In this document: piece by piece, positions 7,514 through 14,599 of the stretch
Layout of the letters: the number at the start of each line of letters is the position of its first letter
How positions within the stretch are numbered: position 1 is the stretch's first letter
Assembly: GCA_023231445.1 (NCBI GenBank)
Contig: JALNVF010000009.1
Coordinates: forward strand, 1-39,085
Origin: Treponema sp.
GTDB taxonomy: Bacteria > Spirochaetota > Spirochaetia > Treponematales > Treponemataceae
DNA length: 39,085 nt
Direction of reading: 5' to 3'
The notes under the pieces: model-generated
What the model was told of the DNA's origin: nothing
Seen by the model: only the letters and a program-made list of their open reading frames with translations
The model's database searches: none
Made by a program: the position numbers and the translations under genes

Positions 7514-8931
7514 AAGGTATAGAATACCGCGGTGTTACGTCGGTAGACGGCCCTATCGTTATAGTACGGCGGACCGAAAATGTATTTTACGGTGAAACAG
7601 TGTGTGTTCGTGACCGGTACGGCGAAAAACGTGTCGGACGTATTATCGATGTATCAGAGACCGCCGCCGTCGTTCAAATTTTTGGCAGTACGACAGGTCT
7701 TGATCTTGACATGACGTCATTCGAATTCCTTGAAACTCCGCTTGAACTGCGTGTCGGTGATGGTCTTCTGGGACGTATTTTTAACGGACTGGGAGAACCG
7801 ATTGATGGTTATCCGCCTATAATATCGTCCGAGATGGTAAACGTGAACGGGAATCCTATTAATCCGTATGCACGTGTGTATCCCCGTGATTTTATTCAAA
7901 CGGGAATTTCAGCTATAGACGGTATGAACTCACTTGTGCGTGGACAGAAACTGCCGATTTTCAGTGGTAACGGTCTTCCTCACAACAAACTTGCAGCGCA
8001 GATTATAAGACAGGCAAAGCTCCGTAACAGTGACGAACAGTTTGTTATGGTTTTTGCAGGAATGGGCATTAAATACGACGTAGCGCGTTTCTTCATCGAT
8101 ACATTCGAGGAATCTGGTGTACTTTCAAAAGTTGTTATGTTCCAGTCTCTTGCGGATGCTCCTTCAATTGAACGTATTATTACACCACGCTGCGCTCTAA
8201 CTGCGGCTGAATATCTGGCGTTCAAAAAAGGAATGCACGTTCTTGTAGTGCTTACTGATATGACCAATTACTGCGAAGCGCTTCGCGAAATTTCTACGAC
8301 ACGCGGTGAAGTTCCGGGTCGTAAAGGATATCCCGGATATTTGTATTCCGATCTTGCTGAATTGTATGAGCGGGCTGGACGCATAAAGGGGTCTGCCGGT
8401 TCAATAACGCAGATTCCTATTCTTTCGATGCCGAATGATGATATTTCTCATCCGATTCCCGATTTAACCGGTTACATTACCGAAGGACAGATAGTTCTTG
8501 ACAGGGAAATGTCTCAGAAAGGAATGTATCCGCCTGTTGCAGGACTTCCGAGCCTGTCCCGTCTTATGAAGGATGGCATCGGAGTTACAAAAGACGGCAG
8601 AGTTATGACGCGGGAAGATCATGCAAATGTCGCAAGCCAGCTGTTTGCTTCGTATTCCAAGGTAAAATCTGTACGAAATCTTGCCGCCATTATAGGCGAA
8701 GAAGAATTGTCTCCTCTTGATCATGAATATCTGAAATTCGGCGACAGATTTGAAAAGAATTACCTTTCTCAGAATGAGTACGAGGACCGTACGATAGAAC
8801 AGACACTTGATCTTGGCTGGAAAATTCTTGCAACCCTGCCGCGGGAAGAACTGTACCGTGTAAAATCCCAGTTCATCGAAAAATATATGCCGAAAGATAA
8901 TGATGCTGACGGTATAAAACCGCAGGAATAA
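7510..8931 (+). CDS. atpB: V-type ATPase non-catalytic subunit B
   Basis: 473 residues. It starts like the family (KGIEYRGVTSVDGPIVIVRR) and has the barrel, nucleotide-binding-like and C-terminal helical domains. The P-loop position reads FSGNGLPHNKLAAQI, lacking the Walker A lysine pattern, as expected in the regulatory B subunit. SDLAELYERAGRI contains the arginine that reaches into the neighbouring A-subunit site. TSRGEVPGRKGYPGYLYSD-like text (TTRGEVPGRKGYPGYLYSD) is highly conserved in B. The ATG at 7510 shares ATGA with the subunit A stop, so translation is probably coupled. Subunit D follows four bases after the stop. Confidence 0.97.
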   Translation: MKGIEYRGVTSVDGPIVIVRRTENVFYGETVCVRDRYGEKRVGRIIDVSETAAVVQIFGSTTGLDLDMTSFEFLETPLELRVGDGLLGRIFNGLGEPIDGYPPIISSEMVNVNGNPINPYARVYPRDFIQTGISAIDGMNSLVRGQKLPIFSGNGLPHNKLAAQIIRQAKLRNSDEQFVMVFAGMGIKYDVARFFIDTFEESGVLSKVVMFQSLADAPSIERIITPRCALTAAEYLAFKKGMHVLVVLTDMTNYCEALREISTTRGEVPGRKGYPGYLYSDLAELYERAGRIKGSAGSITQIPILSMPNDDISHPIPDLTGYITEGQIVLDREMSQKGMYPPVAGLPSLSRLMKDGIGVTKDGRVMTREDHANVASQLFASYSKVKSVRNLAAIIGEEELSPLDHEYLKFGDRFEKNYLSQNEYEDRTIEQTLDLGWKILATLPREELYRVKSQFIEKYMPKDNDADGIKPQE

Positions 8932-8934
8932 ACG

Positions 8935-9570
8935 ATGGCTAAATTAAATATTGCGCCGACAAAATCAAATCTTCTCGCTATGAAAGAACAGCTTTCTGTT
9001 TCTCAGGACGGATATGATCTTCTTGAACAGAAACGGGAAATTCTTGTCATGGAACTGATGCACATGGTCGAGAAAGTAAAACTGCTTGAACGCGATATAG
9101 ACAAAGTTATTGCCGGGGCATATCCTGCATTCAGAAAGATGCTTATGACTGTTGGAAGCGATCAGGTTGAGCGTATTTCTCATGCTGTTCATTATGATTT
9201 TATCATGCACGAAAAGCAGGTTACGCTCGGCGGTATGTCGTTTCAGTCACTTGATGTTCAGCTTCCTAAAAAGGAATTGTTTTATTCTTATATGGGAACA
9301 TTTGCCGACAGCGACGAAGTTATGGTACAATTCTTCAGATTGTTGTCACTTCTTACAGAAATGGCATCAATCAGAACGATAGTATGGCGGCTTGCCGGCG
9401 AAGTAAAGAAAACTCAGCGGCGCGTAAATGCGCTTGATAAAATGGTTATTCCGCAGACCCGCGAAACTAAAAAATATATCGAAAGTGTATTAGAGGAACG
9501 GGAACGCGAAAACGTATTCGTTCTTAAAGCGTTGAAAAACCGTAGTAATAACCGGTCGGAGGAAAAATGA
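8935..9570 (+). CDS. V-type ATPase subunit D (central stalk)
   Basis: 211 residues, typical of the central rotor shaft. The start (APTKSNLLAMKEQLSVSQDGYDLLEQKREIL) matches the conserved N-terminal helix of V/A subunit D, and the C-terminal part (WRLAGEVKKTQRRVNALDKMVIPQTRETKKYIESVLEERERE) is the other half of the antiparallel coiled coil that rotates inside the A3B3 head. It is the last ATPase subunit of the operon. Its stop overlaps the next gene's ATG by four bases, which ties the Usp gene to the same message. Confidence 0.95.
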   Translation: MAKLNIAPTKSNLLAMKEQLSVSQDGYDLLEQKREILVMELMHMVEKVKLLERDIDKVIAGAYPAFRKMLMTVGSDQVERISHAVHYDFIMHEKQVTLGGMSFQSLDVQLPKKELFYSYMGTFADSDEVMVQFFRLLSLLTEMASIRTIVWRLAGEVKKTQRRVNALDKMVIPQTRETKKYIESVLEERERENVFVLKALKNRSNNRSEEK

Positions 9571-10073
9571 GCAGACCTCTTTTCAATCGTATTGTTGTCG
9601 CTGTTAATGGTTCTCAGGCGTCTATTCATGCCGCAATGTATGGAATTATCATGGCAAAGACATATCATCTTGATCTGAAGGTTGTGTATGTCGTTGATAC
9701 TGCAACAATTAAACAACTGACTTTGTCGAAATTTTTTGCGTCTGATGAACGTGAGACATATGAAGCGAATCTGACTTCCGATGGAGACCGTTATCTTACG
9801 TACATTGGTGATCTTTCAAAATCAAAGGGTGTGACGGCGGAACTTGAACTGCGTAAAGGCGCTGTATGGTCCGAGATTATTACAGTTGCAGATGATTATA
9901 AAGCCGATCTTATTCTTCTTGGAGGAAGAGAATCCGACGAAACATATGCAACCGGAAGTAACGTTCACCGTAATGTTGTTTCTGCATCCCGGAGTGAAAT
10001 AATCGCAAGCGCACATTGTTCTGTACTTGTCGTAAAGCAAAAAGATGTAGAGCAGTTGTTTAAAATATCATAA
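9567..10073 (+). CDS. UspA-family universal stress protein
   Basis: 168 residues with the Usp fold pattern: an N-terminal strand (FNRIVVAVNGSQASIHAAMYGI), a middle strand (LKVVYVVD), ADLILLGGRES and a last strand (AHCSVLVVKQK). The usual ATP-binding signature (GxxGx9GS/T) is only partly kept: after LILLGGRES comes a spacer unlike the common form, so nucleotide binding is uncertain. The start overlaps the V-ATPase D stop (ATGA), indicating coupled translation with the ATPase. Usp proteins often respond to energy stress, which would suit this location, but its partner is not shown by the sequence. Confidence 0.85.
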   Translation: MSRPLFNRIVVAVNGSQASIHAAMYGIIMAKTYHLDLKVVYVVDTATIKQLTLSKFFASDERETYEANLTSDGDRYLTYIGDLSKSKGVTAELELRKGAVWSEIITVADDYKADLILLGGRESDETYATGSNVHRNVVSASRSEIIASAHCSVLVVKQKDVEQLFKIS

Positions 10074-10086
10074 AAAGGGTTTTGTC

Positions 10087-10881
10087 TTGGAAAACTGTTA
10101 TGAGATTCTTGGTGTACATCGTAACGCTTCGGCTTCAGAAATCAGACGCGCATTCAGACAGAAGGCAAAGCAATTTCATCCTGATACGGCGCAGGTTAAT
10201 AATTCTGAGTCGGCAGAGGCATTCCGCAGACTTGTAAAGGCATATGATGTTCTTTCGGATGCCCGGCAGCGTTCTATATTTGATCAGTCTTTTTTTACCC
10301 GGTATCATATACATCATAGACACGGGGAATCGTTTGATTATCATACATGGCTCATGGAACGGCAGGATGAAGAGAGTCGTTCAAAATTGATTTTCTGGGA
10401 TCTTATGCATCACCGCGAAAATGAGGCTGTTGCAGAATTTAAGCATATGTCGGTAAATTATGCCGGATTCAGCCTCAAGAAATGGTTTACCCGTGAAGAT
10501 TTTATGGATTATGGGTATATACTTGCGGAAGAACTGACCATCCGTGGAGAATATTACGATGCATTTCTTCTTCTTGAACAGATAATTAAAATGGAATACA
10601 GTTATGAATATTTCCGCCTTTTTTTCCCGGAAGTTATGGAATTTACTCTTCATATTCTGAAGCAGAATATTGAAGGGACTGTAAATGACGAACTTGTTCT
10701 CGATGCATGGGAACGGGCACTTGATCTGGGATTTACCCCTTCGGATGATGCCTTTTTTTTGCGTAAAATGGCATGTCTGTATAAAAAAATGGGTGATGAC
10801 CGTACCGCATGTATTTGTCTTGAAGAAGCCGCACGGACATCCTGTTCGCGGAAAGCGATGTCTACCGAATCTGCTGACTGA
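10087..10881 (+). CDS. J-domain (DnaJ-like) protein
   Basis: 264 residues. Residues 1-66 form a J domain: CYEILGVHRNASASEIRRAFR, the Hsp70-activating tripeptide HPD at 31-33, and AFRRLVKAYDVLSDARQRSIFDQ. There is no Gly/Phe region and no CxxCxGxG zinc repeats, so it is not DnaJ itself but a class III (DnaJ-like) co-chaperone. The rest is mostly helical, with TPR-like stretches near the C-terminus (KMACLYKKMGDDRTACICLEEAA). The start is TTG at 10087, supported by AAGGG about seven bases upstream; no in-frame ATG lies before the J domain. It is 13 bases after the Usp gene and probably ends the V-ATPase transcript. Its client is unknown. Confidence 0.87.
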   Translation: MENCYEILGVHRNASASEIRRAFRQKAKQFHPDTAQVNNSESAEAFRRLVKAYDVLSDARQRSIFDQSFFTRYHIHHRHGESFDYHTWLMERQDEESRSKLIFWDLMHHRENEAVAEFKHMSVNYAGFSLKKWFTREDFMDYGYILAEELTIRGEYYDAFLLLEQIIKMEYSYEYFRLFFPEVMEFTLHILKQNIEGTVNDELVLDAWERALDLGFTPSDDAFFLRKMACLYKKMGDDRTACICLEEAARTSCSRKAMSTESAD

Positions 10882-10935
10882 ATCAGGATAATTTTATATT
10901 TGATTGTTTTGTGAATTATTTCAGAGGTAAAATAT

Positions 10936-11694
10936 ATGATACGACTAAAAAATGACGAAGAAATTGTTGGAATAAGGAAATCCTGTCACCTTCTTGCGGA
11001 TATGTTCAACGAAATTATTCCGCAGGTAAAACCGGGCATGTCGACAAAAGAAGTAGACAATATCTGTAAACACTTTATTATCTCCCATCACGGAAAGCCT
11101 GCCTGGTATCGGGAGAATTTTCCGGGGGCGATATGTATCAGTGTCAATGAAGAGGTCATTCACGGCATTCCATCGGCTAAAAAAATTATTCATGATGGTG
11201 ATCTGGTTTCAATTGATGCCGGCATTGATCTTGACGGATACATAAGTGATTCTACGCATACGCTGCTTATCGGAAACGTACGACCGGAACATAAAGAACT
11301 TGACGATGTAACTCTTGAATGTCTGTCCGCCGGTATTGCCGCCTGTATACCCGGTAATCGTATCAGCGATATTTCGAATGCAGTTAACGATATTGCCGTC
11401 CGTCATCATTACGGCGTTGTATATGATTACTGCGGGCACGGTGTAGGACTTGACGTTCATGAGGATCCAAGTATACCGAACTGTCCGAGTCGCGGCGCAA
11501 ATCCCCGTATACAGACAGGTATGGTTCTTGCTATTGAACCGATGATCAATCTGGGAACAGCAGATGTTCTGCTGGCCGATAATGAATGGACGGTACTTAC
11601 GGCAGACGGTAAGCCTTCAGCGCATGAAGAGCATACGGTAGCGGTTTTTGCCGATCACACAGAAATACTCACAGATCTTAATTATTCAAAATAG
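10936..11694 (+). CDS. map: Type I methionine aminopeptidase
   Basis: 252 residues, typical of type I enzymes that remove the initiator methionine. All five metal ligands are present: Asp94 and Asp105 (VSIDAG, YISDSTHT), His168 (CGHGVG), Glu201 (AIEPM) and Glu232 (HEEHTVAV); each is exactly three residues earlier than in E. coli MAP. The substrate-contacting histidine (EEVIHGIP, His76) is also kept. AGAGG precedes the ATG. There is a 54-base gap after the J-domain gene, and a terminator follows, so map may be transcribed alone or with the upstream genes. Deformylase and map often act in sequence, but no def gene is near. Confidence 0.97.
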   Translation: MIRLKNDEEIVGIRKSCHLLADMFNEIIPQVKPGMSTKEVDNICKHFIISHHGKPAWYRENFPGAICISVNEEVIHGIPSAKKIIHDGDLVSIDAGIDLDGYISDSTHTLLIGNVRPEHKELDDVTLECLSAGIAACIPGNRISDISNAVNDIAVRHHYGVVYDYCGHGVGLDVHEDPSIPNCPSRGANPRIQTGMVLAIEPMINLGTADVLLADNEWTVLTADGKPSAHEEHTVAVFADHTEILTDLNYSK

Positions 11695-11718
11695 ACTTTA
11701 TTTCTAACAGAAATTTAT

Positions 11719-11766
11719 AAAGGAACATCAATTTTTTTTGTAACACTTGATGCTCCTTTTTTATTA
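11719..11766 (+). terminator. Intrinsic terminator after map
   Basis: AAAGGAACATCAA (11719-11731) pairs with TTGATGCTCCTTT (11747-11759) with one mismatch, and the right arm runs into a T-rich tract (CTTTTTTATTATTTT). The loop is about 15 bases and itself T-rich. Confidence 0.8.
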
Positions 11767-11817
11767 TTTTAACAGAAATGATGCAGCATAAATATGCTGC
11801 TCATCGGAGGTTTTACA

Positions 11818-13299
11818 ATGAAAACATGGACTAAAAGGATTGTAGGGATTTCATGTGCTGCAGTACTTACATTTGCAGTTGTTTCCCTTTCATGCCGCAA
11901 GACTCCTGTGAATGGCAGTGCGGATACAGCCTTTGCAGAGACACGTACAGATTCTCCTGTTCCGTCGGATTCCCTCAAAGTAATGCAGGCTATGCAGGAT
12001 GCATTTCGTTCCATAAGCGATACACTTCTTCCGTCAGTTGTCGAAGTTGATGTTACAGAGACAAAAACTGTACAGGCAAATCCTCTTGACGATCTGCCGT
12101 TCTTCTTTTTCGGAATGCCCAATCAGGGAAATGACACTCCGAAACAGCAGTATGAACAGAAAGGACTTGGTTCCGGCGTCATTGTCCGGCGTACGGGTAA
12201 CACAATTTACGTCCTGACAAACAATCATGTAGCCGGTGATGCAACGAAAATTTCTGTTAAACTTAACGATGGACGTGAATTTACCGGTAAACTTGTCGGA
12301 GCGGATTCTCGTATTGACGTTGCCCTTGTTTCTTTCGAATCAGATGATAAATCGATTCCTGTTGCTAAACTGGGCGATTCCGATCAGGTCCATACAGGGG
12401 ATATATGCTTTGCAATGGGTGCACCGCTTGGTTACAGTCAGTCTGTTACACAGGGAATTATCAGCGCAACCGGACGTTCAGGAAATGACATCGGCAGTAT
12501 AAGCGATTTCATACAGACAGATGCCGCAATTAATCAGGGAAACTCCGGAGGTCCGCTGATTAATATTTACGGAGAAGTTATTGGTATTGATACATGGATT
12601 GCTTCACAGTCAGGCGGTTCACAGGGACTCGGGTTTGCCATTCCGATTAACAACATTAAGAATGCAATAAATGATTTTATCAGCAAAGGAAAGATTTCAT
12701 ACGGCTGGCTCGGAGTATCTCTCGTAGATGTTACGAGTGAATATAAAGACGAACTGGGGGTAAAAGATATAACAGGAGCATTTGCGTCACAGATTTTTAT
12801 GGGATCGCCTGCAGAGAAGGGAGGAATGCAGCCCGGTGATTTTATTACAGGTCTTAATGGGAAGGATGTTAAAAACGTCAATCAGCTTGTCCGCGATGTC
12901 GGAAATCTTGAAGCTGGAACTACAGCGACGTTTAACGTACTGCGGAGCGGCAAAAAAATTGAGCTTACTGTAAAGATCGAGGAACGTTCTGAGAAAATTT
13001 CTACCGATAATGGAAAACTCTGGCCTGGTTTTATAGCAGTACCTCTTACCGACGATACACGGAAAGAACTTAAACTTGATGATGAAAAAGTTAAGGGTGT
13101 CGCGGTTACTGGTGTTCAGGAAAAGTCACCTGCAGCAGCCCTCAGACTGCAGAATAATGATATTATAACGGCAGTAAACGGTAAAAATGTAAAGTCCCTT
13201 CAGGAATTTTATGAAGAGCTTGGAAAAGCGAAAAAGAGTGTAAACTTTGACGTTTATTCAAATGGCGGTACAATAACAACCGGAACGTACAAGTTCTGA
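11818..13299 (+). CDS. htrA: HtrA/DegP-family periplasmic serine protease
   Basis: 493 residues from ATG 11818, which has CGGAGG seven bases upstream; the ATG at 11794 would cover that site. The start (basic residues, hydrophobic core, SLSC with Cys26) is a signal peptide and possibly a relaxed spirochaete lipobox. The trypsin-like domain has an intact triad: His137 (TNNHVAG), Asp167 (IDVALV) and Ser243 (NQGNSGGPL). Two PDZ domains follow, from about residue 290 and about 400. Such proteases degrade or hold misfolded envelope proteins under stress. It stands alone between two terminators. A second member of the family is at 24691. Confidence 0.95.
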   Translation: MKTWTKRIVGISCAAVLTFAVVSLSCRKTPVNGSADTAFAETRTDSPVPSDSLKVMQAMQDAFRSISDTLLPSVVEVDVTETKTVQANPLDDLPFFFFGMPNQGNDTPKQQYEQKGLGSGVIVRRTGNTIYVLTNNHVAGDATKISVKLNDGREFTGKLVGADSRIDVALVSFESDDKSIPVAKLGDSDQVHTGDICFAMGAPLGYSQSVTQGIISATGRSGNDIGSISDFIQTDAAINQGNSGGPLINIYGEVIGIDTWIASQSGGSQGLGFAIPINNIKNAINDFISKGKISYGWLGVSLVDVTSEYKDELGVKDITGAFASQIFMGSPAEKGGMQPGDFITGLNGKDVKNVNQLVRDVGNLEAGTTATFNVLRSGKKIELTVKIEERSEKISTDNGKLWPGFIAVPLTDDTRKELKLDDEKVKGVAVTGVQEKSPAAALRLQNNDIITAVNGKNVKSLQEFYEELGKAKKSVNFDVYSNGGTITTGTYKF

Positions 13300-13309
13300 C
13301 ATTCGGTGA

Positions 13310-13364
13310 CGCATTTTCTATATATAGAGACGTAAAAGAGACTTGCCCATCCTGTTGGGCAAGT
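13310..13364 (+). repeat. Direct repeat copy 1 with hairpin
   Basis: A 55-base unit that recurs 89 bases downstream. It contains GTAAAAGAGACTTGCCCA, a six-base loop (TCCTGT) and TGGGCAAGT. In this copy the stem is nine pairs long and is followed by TTGTAAATTT, so it could be a weak htrA terminator. Confidence 0.8.
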
Positions 13365-13398
13365 TTGTAAATTTAAAGTCGAAGGAAGAAAATGCTGC

Positions 13399-13453
13399 CG
13401 CATTTTCTATTTATATACACGTAAAAGAGACTTGCCCATCCTGTTGGGCAAGT
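13399..13453 (+). repeat. Direct repeat copy 2 with hairpin
   Basis: Nearly the same 55 bases as 13310-13364, differing at a few positions in the CTATATATAGAGAC segment (here CTATTTATATACAC). The hairpin here is longer because the right arm continues. Between the copies is a 34-base spacer that includes AGAAAATGCTGC. Confidence 0.8.
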
Positions 13454-13463
13454 CTCTTTTACT
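13421..13463 (+). terminator. Long perfect hairpin, likely terminator before rplU
   Basis: GTAAAAGAGACTTGCCCA (13421-13438) and TGGGCAAGTCTCTTTTAC (13445-13462) are perfect complements over 18 pairs around TCCTGT. The right arm contains CTCTTTTAC, giving a U-rich end on the + strand and, by symmetry, on the - strand, so it could terminate in both directions. It separates htrA from the ribosomal protein operon. Confidence 0.7.
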
Positions 13464-13464
13464 C

Positions 13465-13494
13465 TTGACTAACCTGCTGCATTTCTGATAATAT
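13465..13494 (+). promoter_or_regulatory. Promoter of rplU operon
   Basis: TTGACT (13465-13470) and TAATAT (13489-13494) with an 18-base spacer; each is one mismatch from consensus. The predicted start is near 13501, giving a leader of about 90 bases before rplU. The -35 begins two bases after the long hairpin ends. Confidence 0.7.
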
Positions 13495-13495
13495 C

Positions 13496-13549
13496 TACAA
13501 TACACGTATTGTAAGACGGCTTGTAGTATCGATCCCCGTTTAATACTGC
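13496..13549 (+). promoter_or_regulatory. rplU leader: palindrome at the start site and second hairpin
   Basis: TACAATA (13496-13502), CACG and TATTGTA (13507-13513) form a perfect 7-bp palindrome right at the predicted transcription start. A second stem, GTAGTAT (13523-13529) with ATACTGC (13543-13549), has seven pairs including one G-U. The first could be a repressor operator or a 5' mRNA hairpin; the second a ribosomal protein binding structure. Neither is recognised as a named element. Confidence 0.45.
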
Positions 13550-13590
13550 GGCTGCTTTGCTTGCATTATCTTTTAGTAGAGGTATTTTAT

Positions 13591-13905
13591 ATGTACGCAC
13601 TTGTTGAATATAAGGGCAAACAGTACAAAGCAGAAAAAGGTTCTGTGCTGACGGTCGACAAACTTGACGCTGAAGTGGGCGCAACCATTGATATTGATTC
13701 TGTCCTGCTTGTCAGCGATGGAGATAAAGTCAGTGTCGGTACACCGTTTGTAAAAGGTGCTAAGGTCCAGATTGAGGTAGGCGAATCTTTCCGTGATAAG
13801 AAGGTCCTTGTTCTTAAGTATAAATCAAAGAAGGATTATCACCGCCTTATCGGTCATCGCGAACAGTATACGAAAGTGACTGTAAAGGACATTACCGTAG
13901 CGTAA
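13591..13905 (+). CDS. rplU: 50S ribosomal protein L21
   Basis: 104 residues from ATG 13591 (MYALVEYKGKQYKAEKGS), the standard length and start of L21. The middle (VLLVSDGDKVSVGTPFVKGAKV) and the C-terminus (KYKSKKDYHRLIGHREQYTKVTV) match the family's RNA-binding end. AGAGG is placed eight bases upstream; the TTG at 13561 would add residues never found in L21. It is first in the rplU-prp-rpmA operon behind a structured leader that may give autoregulation. Its stop overlaps the start of prp. Confidence 0.97.
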   Translation: MYALVEYKGKQYKAEKGSVLTVDKLDAEVGATIDIDSVLLVSDGDKVSVGTPFVKGAKVQIEVGESFRDKKVLVLKYKSKKDYHRLIGHREQYTKVTVKDITVA

Positions 13906-14246
13906 TGACTTCTGTGCTTCTGGTACGCGGCGGCAACGGTACCTTCCGGTCATGCAGAGCGGATGGTCATGCAGGGTTTGCTGCTCCCGGATCGGATATT
14001 GTATGCAGCGCCGTTAGTGTTTTACTCCGGACAACGATGCAGACTCTTGAGGATTCGGACGATATACTGCTGGAAGCTGATACATCGTCACGGGGAATGC
14101 TTTTTTTCAGTGCCCGTGCAAAAAGAACGTCCTTGGAAACAGAGACGCGCTTGGTATATGCCGGAGATTTTCTTGAACACGGGATTGCTTCTCTTGTTAA
14201 GGAATATCCCGGAAATGTTGAATTGCAGATACAAACTGGTGAATAG
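13905..14246 (+). CDS. prp: Prp-family (YsxB) ribosomal-processing cysteine protease
   Basis: 113 residues of the YsxB/Prp family. The catalytic pair is present in GHAGFAAPGSDIVCSAVSVL: His22 and Cys34, the same numbers as in the Staphylococcus aureus enzyme. In Firmicutes, Prp cuts a short N-terminal extension from L27 during ribosome assembly. It lies between rplU and rpmA as usual and overlaps the L21 stop (TAATG). Here the neighbouring L27 has no such extension, so this protein may have another substrate or only an assembly role. The family call is firm; the substrate is open. Confidence 0.9.
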   Translation: MTSVLLVRGGNGTFRSCRADGHAGFAAPGSDIVCSAVSVLLRTTMQTLEDSDDILLEADTSSRGMLFFSARAKRTSLETETRLVYAGDFLEHGIASLVKEYPGNVELQIQTGE

Positions 14247-14255
14247 GAGAATAGT

Positions 14256-14513
14256 ATGGGAAGAACTAGAGGCGGCAGCGGTGCAAAAAACGGACGCGAT
14301 CCGAACCCGAAATATCTTGGTGTAAAGAAATTCAGCGGTGAAACGGTAACAGCCGGTTCTATCATTGTGAAACAGCGCGGAACAAAATTCTATCCTGGCG
14401 ATAACGTCATGAAAGCAGGAGACGACAGTCTTTTTGCGACAGCAGACGGGAAAGTCGTCTACCACGAGCGTATGAACAGAAAACTTGTTTCTGTTACGCC
14501 GGTGAACGAATAA
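14256..14513 (+). CDS. rpmA: 50S ribosomal protein L27
   Basis: 85 residues: MGRTRGGSGAKNGRDPNPKY, then LGVKKFSGE and AGSIIVKQRGTKFYPGDNV, the standard L27 sequence. Its Gly-rich start reaches into the peptidyl-transferase centre. The start is certain: AGGAG lies six bases upstream and an in-frame stop (TAG at 14244) excludes any extension. That means no Prp cleavage sequence precedes the mature N-terminus. It is the last gene of the rplU operon and is followed by a terminator. Confidence 0.97.
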   Translation: MGRTRGGSGAKNGRDPNPKYLGVKKFSGETVTAGSIIVKQRGTKFYPGDNVMKAGDDSLFATADGKVVYHERMNRKLVSVTPVNE

Positions 14514-14541
14514 TAGAATTTTCTGCAGAATAAAGTGATAT

Positions 14542-14578
14542 TACCCGGTTCAGACTTTCTGTGCCGGGTATTTTTTTT
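14542..14578 (+). terminator. Intrinsic terminator after rpmA
   Basis: TACCCGG (14542-14548) pairs with CCGGGTA (14564-14570), followed by eight T residues (14571-14578). A TATAAT sits at 14580-14585 immediately after, a possible -10 for obgE, though no good -35 is placed for it. Confidence 0.85.
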
Positions 14579-14599
14579 GTATAATAATAAGGTGGTTAT

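Noticed and set aside
7510..8931. Loss of the P-loop in subunit B as a defect
   Set aside because: V-type B subunits normally lack a working Walker A motif; the sequence matches that.
13310..13453. Possible CRISPR-like array
   Set aside because: Only two units with one spacer, each with a long internal hairpin and no cas genes; a duplicated terminator fits better.
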